The notes beneath the pieces were generated by a model. That model saw only the letters and a program-made list of their open reading frames with translations. It ran no database searches and was not told the DNA's origin. Positions 7,621-9,908 of a DNA stretch of 9,908 bases are shown here, piece by piece; the first letter of the stretch is position 1; every line of letters starts with the position of its first letter. Source of the stretch: Miniphocaeibacter sp964345925 (GTDB taxonomy: Bacteria; Bacillota; Clostridia; Tissierellales; Peptoniphilaceae); assembly GCA_964345925.1 (NCBI GenBank), contig CAYFSP010000050.1, forward strand, positions 1 through 9,908, in the 5' to 3' direction. The translations under genes and the position numbers were made by a program.

Positions 7621-8563
7621 TTTCCAACCTTCTATATCTCTTTCTAAAGTTTATAAACATATCTATTATTCCTATGAACATATATAATATATATCCCTTA
7701 AAACTGGTAATTAATATAAATGGAATTAATACCCTTAGAAATCTATTTAGCTTTCCTGCAAAATAGTAATCTGTAAGGGATACTCCAGCAATTGTAAAAA
7801 ATACAATCATTAACAATATTATATTCGATAGGACAATGTTATAATAAGATATTTTTAAATAATACATTAAAAACACTGATATGATCGCTATTGTTATTGG
7901 AATTATAAACTTTATTCCTATTCTAAAATCTATGAATTTAAATTTTTGTTTAATATTCACACCTTGTGATTTTAATATTTTTAAAGCATAGCTTAATGAT
8001 ATTAGTTCAGACAAAAGTCCTATAATAATAAAGATAGATGGTAAGTTCATCTTCATATTATTTAAGGTAATTTTATAAATCTCTAATAGTTCTTCATTGC
8101 TATATCCTGGAAAATTTACCTTTTCTATTAAATCCGGTAGAATTTTATCCATCTCTTTAAAATATACAAAAATATTCTCAACTAAATCCGTATTAAAAAA
8201 ATACTTATAATTAATATAATAAATAATCGTAATCATCGTTAACGCTATAAAATTTATAAAGATTATACGTTTAAAACTATACTCTTCTTCTATCATCTTG
8301 CCCATTAAAAGAACCATAGGTAAAAAAAACAATAGCATTAATATTGCAAAGGACAATCCATTTAACAATGCTAAAGCTATAAATACAAATCCTATTGAAG
8401 CTAATCCATATTTAAAACCACTTCTAACATATACAACTATACTAGGAGCTGGTAGTAAAAACATTAATGGTGGAAAAACTCTCGATATTACCAACAGGAA
8501 CATCGATGTCATCACTGCATTTATAAGTACTACTTTGTTAATATTACTATTATTACTTTCTAT
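7610..8563 (-). CDS. yybS: YybS-like DUF2232 membrane protein, probable AUA start
   Basis: This is a polytopic inner-membrane protein of unknown function in the DUF2232/YybS family, 317 aa if started at 8563. About eight hydrophobic segments are visible, near residues 12-36, 52-72, 74-90, 99-119, 175-195, 215-238, 240-262 and 276-306. A hydrophilic loop lies at about 122-170 and the tail is basic (RKRYRRLENEK). Its place directly before gdpP is typical of Firmicutes. The first conventional start is a GTG at 8513-8515, but no ribosome site precedes it. It would also cut into the first membrane helix (KVVLINAVMTSMFLLVIS). A strong site, CGGAGGTG (8570-8577), stands 8 nt before the in-frame ATA at 8561-8563, which immediately follows an in-frame TAA. 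No ATG, GTG or TTG lies usefully between. I therefore extend the gene to 8563; the cautious alternative is 7610-8515, 301 aa. A base change from ATG in the sequenced strain is also possible. Confidence 0.82.
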   Translation of the reverse strand: MESNNSNINKVVLINAVMTSMFLLVISRVFPPLMFLLPAPSIVVYVRSGFKYGLASIGFVFIALALLNGLSFAILMLLFFLPMVLLMGKMIEEEYSFKRIIFINFIALTMITIIYYINYKYFFNTDLVENIFVYFKEMDKILPDLIEKVNFPGYSNEELLEIYKITLNNMKMNLPSIFIIIGLLSELISLSYALKILKSQGVNIKQKFKFIDFRIGIKFIIPITIAIISVFLMYYLKISYYNIVLSNIILLMIVFFTIAGVSLTDYYFAGKLNRFLRVLIPFILITSFKGYILYMFIGIIDMFINFRKRYRRLENEK

Positions 8564-8569
8564 TTATAA

Positions 8570-8577
8570 CACCTCCG
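8570..8577 (-). promoter_or_regulatory. Strong ribosome binding site upstream of an ATA codon (yybS)
   Basis: The minus strand reads CGGAGGTG here, a near-perfect anti-16S match. The core GGAGG (8572-8576) is 8 nt from the ATA at 8561-8563 and more than 50 nt from the GTG at 8513-8515. It therefore argues that translation of yybS begins at or beside the ATA codon. Confidence 0.7.
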
Positions 8578-8588
8578 TAAACACTATT

Positions 8589-8597
8589 ATTATACCA
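8589..8597 (-). promoter_or_regulatory. Extended -10 promoter of the yybS-gdpP-rplI-dnaB operon
   Basis: The minus strand has TGGTATAAT: a consensus -10 hexamer TATAAT (8589-8594) with the TG of an extended -10 at 8596-8597. The region 17 nt upstream is only TTTTTT (8612-8617), a poor -35 that coincides with the T-tract of the preceding terminator. An extended -10 can compensate for that. Transcription would start near 8582, giving a leader of roughly 20 nt that just includes the CGGAGGTG ribosome site. Confidence 0.7.
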
Positions 8598-8611
8598 TAA
8601 TATATCATATC

Positions 8612-8640
8612 AAAAAAATAAGAGCCTATTATTTAGGCTC
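8612..8640 (-). terminator. Intrinsic terminator of the ATP-cone/epimerase unit
   Basis: On the minus strand a 7-bp stem, GAGCCTA (8634-8640) and TAGGCTC (8622-8628), encloses a 5-nt loop and is followed by TTATTTTTTT. The stem includes the last codons and the stop (8629-8631) of the epimerase gene. It separates that unit from the yybS operon promoter that follows at once. Confidence 0.85.
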
Positions 8641-9339
8641 CCATATCAATACAGCTTCCAATTCAAAGGATTCATTAGATTTTAGCTCATATGGTCTTTC
8701 TTTACTGTTATTTTTAAAGCTTGCCCCATTATAAGTTGGTTCAACACATATATAATCATCTAAAAAATCTGTCCAAATAGCAAATGTATTAACATTATTA
8801 CATCTGTATTGGTATTTGTATTTGCTTGTTTCAAATTTAAGTTCATTTCCTTTTAGAAATACCGTATTTTCCAATTCATTTCTCGTATATTCTTTCCCCT
8901 CTATATTTACATAACCATCTTCACTATATAGATAGGGATGAAAACCTGGAGCTATGGATAAAGATGTATTTCCTCTGTTTACTAAGGACAATTTCATAAA
9001 TATTGCATTATCCCTTAATTCATATACTAAATCTGTAAACAGATTGCTATATTCGTCTATTCCTCTTAGGAATAAATGAGTTGTTGTTTCATTTTTATTA
9101 ACTGGTTCCCAATTTAATAATCTACCAAAGCCATGAGCTTTTAGTTTAAATGAATCATCAACTCCAAAATTAGGTAGGCAGCTATGATTTCCGCCTCTTG
9201 CCTTTTTACTTCCATCCTCTAAAGTAATCTCAGTCAATGGAAATATTATATTCTGTCCTTTATCAGTTAATGATTCAATATATGCACCATTATTTGATAT
9301 ATACATCTTCATATCTTTATAATTATTATATAAATTCAT
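8629..9339 (-). CDS. Aldose 1-epimerase-like mutarotase
   Basis: The 236-aa product belongs to the galactose mutarotase-like fold, which interconverts alpha and beta anomers of sugars or sugar phosphates. Family landmarks are RGGNHSCLPNFG at 48-59, AHGFGR at 68-73, PGFHPYL at 131-137 with candidate catalytic His134, and CVEP at 198-201 with candidate catalytic Glu200. The chain is clearly shorter than classical GalM (about 340 residues) and YeaD-type hexose-6-phosphate mutarotases (about 290). Yet it holds both catalytic positions and the usual first and last strands, so it looks like a compact subfamily and not a truncation. The HGFGR element resembles YeaD-type enzymes more than GalM; the sugar is not determined. 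I chose the ATG at 9337-9339, 5 nt after AAGG of the site AAGGTGAT. An in-frame GTG at 9343-9345 lies inside that site. It begins 12 nt after the ATP-cone gene, so the two are probably cotranscribed. Confidence 0.88.
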   Translation of the reverse strand: MNLYNNYKDMKMYISNNGAYIESLTDKGQNIIFPLTEITLEDGSKKARGGNHSCLPNFGVDDSFKLKAHGFGRLLNWEPVNKNETTTHLFLRGIDEYSNLFTDLVYELRDNAIFMKLSLVNRGNTSLSIAPGFHPYLYSEDGYVNIEGKEYTRNELENTVFLKGNELKFETSKYKYQYRCNNVNTFAIWTDFLDDYICVEPTYNGASFKNNSKERPYELKSNESFELEAVLIWEPK

Positions 9340-9351
9340 AATCACCTTATT

Positions 9352-9741
9352 CTATTTATTATACTGCTCTTCTATTTTTTTAAATCCAGAATTATTTAAT
9401 TCATTAGTAATCCAAGTTCTTAAATCCAATGTTGTAACTAAATTTCTGCCAGATTCTTCAATTTTTCTTTCCAAAGTTCTTATTATGATATTAATATCAG
9501 CTGAGGTCATCTTTTCACCAGCATAATCTGAAGCACTTGCTAGGGAATTAAATATTTTCTCCTTATCGTATTCTTCTAAGGTACCCATATTCTTAAGAAC
9601 AAAAATACCATCTCTATCCTTACATCTTTCATACATGATATCAATTCTTATATCGGATAGTAATTTAGCAGTTTCCAAATCATTAAGTTTGTTTTTTGAT
9701 ATATATTCTCTAATATTTTCTAAGATTTTTTCCCTATTCAT
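9352..9741 (-). CDS. Stand-alone ATP-cone domain protein
   Basis: The 129-aa product has an N-terminal helical segment (1-45) of no recognised family. An ATP-cone nucleotide-binding domain follows (about 46-126): VLKNMGTLEEYDKEKIFNSL, then ADINIIIRTLERKIEESG and LDLRTWITNELNNSGF. ATP-cones sense ATP/dATP in NrdR repressors and ribonucleotide reductases. NrdR has a four-cysteine zinc ribbon before its cone; this protein has a single cysteine (C40), so it cannot be a normal NrdR. No reductase domain is present either. The usual KRDG at the start of the cone reads KNMG here, so nucleotide binding may differ. The start ATG (9739-9741) is firm: AAAGGAGG (9749-9756) lies 7 nt upstream. The gene follows the tuf terminator and precedes the epimerase gene by 12 nt. 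Its role is unknown; a nucleotide-responsive regulator or adaptor is a guess. Confidence 0.85.
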   Translation of the reverse strand: MNREKILENIREYISKNKLNDLETAKLLSDIRIDIMYERCKDRDGIFVLKNMGTLEEYDKEKIFNSLASASDYAGEKMTSADINIIIRTLERKIEESGRNLVTTLDLRTWITNELNNSGFKKIEEQYNK

Positions 9742-9761
9742 ATAAATTCCTCCTTTTGTTT

Positions 9762-9789
9762 ATAATCTCTATATACTCATTATTGTAAA
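9762..9789 (-). promoter_or_regulatory. Candidate promoter for the ATP-cone/epimerase unit
   Basis: The minus strand has TTTACA (9784-9789) as a -35 with five of six consensus bases, a 16-nt spacer, and GATTAT (9762-9767) as a -10 with four of six. The -35 overlaps the T-tract of the tuf terminator. Transcription would begin near 9755, almost at the ribosome site, so the leader would be very short. A promoter is needed here if the terminator upstream is efficient, but this assignment is weak. Confidence 0.3.
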
Positions 9790-9822
9790 AAAAGTAGACA
9801 TGAAATAAAACATGTCTACTTT
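9787..9822 (-). terminator. Intrinsic terminator downstream of tuf
   Basis: On the minus strand, a perfect 12-bp stem AAAGTAGACATG (9811-9822) and CATGTCTACTTT (9791-9802) surrounds an 8-nt AT loop. It ends in seven T (9787-9793, the first three being part of the stem). It lies about 30 nt after the EF-Tu stop codon and should end the tuf transcript, isolating the ATP-cone gene. Confidence 0.9.
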
Positions 9823-9854
9823 AAATTTATTCTACTTTAAACTATTACCAGATA

Positions 9855-9908
9855 TTACTTGATTATCTTAGTAACAACTCCAGCTCCTACTGTTCTTCCA
9901 CCTTCTCT
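9855..9908 (-). CDS. tuf: Elongation factor Tu, C-terminal end (partial)
   Basis: Only the last 17 codons and the TAA stop (9855-9857) lie in the window; the gene continues past 9908. They encode REGGRTVGAGVVTKIIK, which matches the highly conserved end of EF-Tu domain III. EF-Tu carries aminoacyl-tRNA to the ribosome in a GTP-dependent way. The lysine in place of the common final glutamate is normal variation. This is short but distinctive evidence. Confidence 0.93.
   Translation of the reverse strand, partial: REGGRTVGAGVVTKIIK

Noticed and set aside
8298..8600. Plus-strand open frame of 100 codons
   Set aside because: It is antisense to yybS and runs through that operon's promoter. It is rich in N/I/T/L with no recognisable family.
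9815..9841. Direct repeat of TCTACTTTAAA (two copies) after tuf
   Set aside because: One copy is part of the terminator stem. Two short copies give no evidence of a repeat array or attachment site.

Overview
The window is a compact, strongly AT-rich stretch in which every recognised gene lies on the minus strand. The DNA replication set (a DnaD-domain protein, a DnaI/DnaC-type loader and a replicative helicase), the yybS-gdpP-rplI order, strong AGGAGG ribosome sites and low GC point to a Firmicute. The pairing of a DnaD-domain gene with a loader gene just after the helicase suggests an anaerobic Clostridia/Tissierellia-type lineage. That placement is an inference; no rRNA is present to confirm it. 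I see no mobile element, CRISPR array, rRNA or tRNA.

Reading in the direction of transcription (high to low coordinates): the window opens with the last 17 codons of tuf (EF-Tu) and a strong intrinsic terminator at 9787-9822. A two-gene unit follows, a stand-alone ATP-cone protein (9352-9741) and a short aldose-1-epimerase-like mutarotase (8629-9339), closed by a terminator whose stem covers the epimerase stop codon. Directly beyond it is an extended -10 promoter (8589-8597).

That promoter probably drives one long transcript of eight genes: yybS (DUF2232 membrane protein), gdpP (c-di-AMP phosphodiesterase), rplI (ribosomal protein L9), the replicative helicase dnaB, a GNAT acetyltransferase, a DnaD-domain primosome protein, a DnaI-like helicase loader, and nnrE (NAD(P)HX epimerase domain alone). 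Neighbours overlap by 8-23 nt or are separated by 1-4 nt, so translational coupling is likely throughout. After a 65-nt AT-rich gap comes a FadR-subfamily GntR regulator (82-783), ended by a terminator over its stop codon. Positions 1-50 hold only AT-rich sequence with no gene.

Functionally, the long operon joins helicase loading at replication forks (helicase, loader and DnaD-domain protein) with cyclic-di-AMP turnover, a ribosomal protein and metabolite repair. The main oddities are: (1) yybS has an excellent Shine-Dalgarno spaced for an in-frame AUA codon, with no AUG/GUG/UUG nearby; (2) an ATP-cone protein carries neither a zinc ribbon nor a ribonucleotide reductase; (3) an acetyltransferase gene sits inside the replication gene block; (4) nnrE is not fused to the dehydratase domain.
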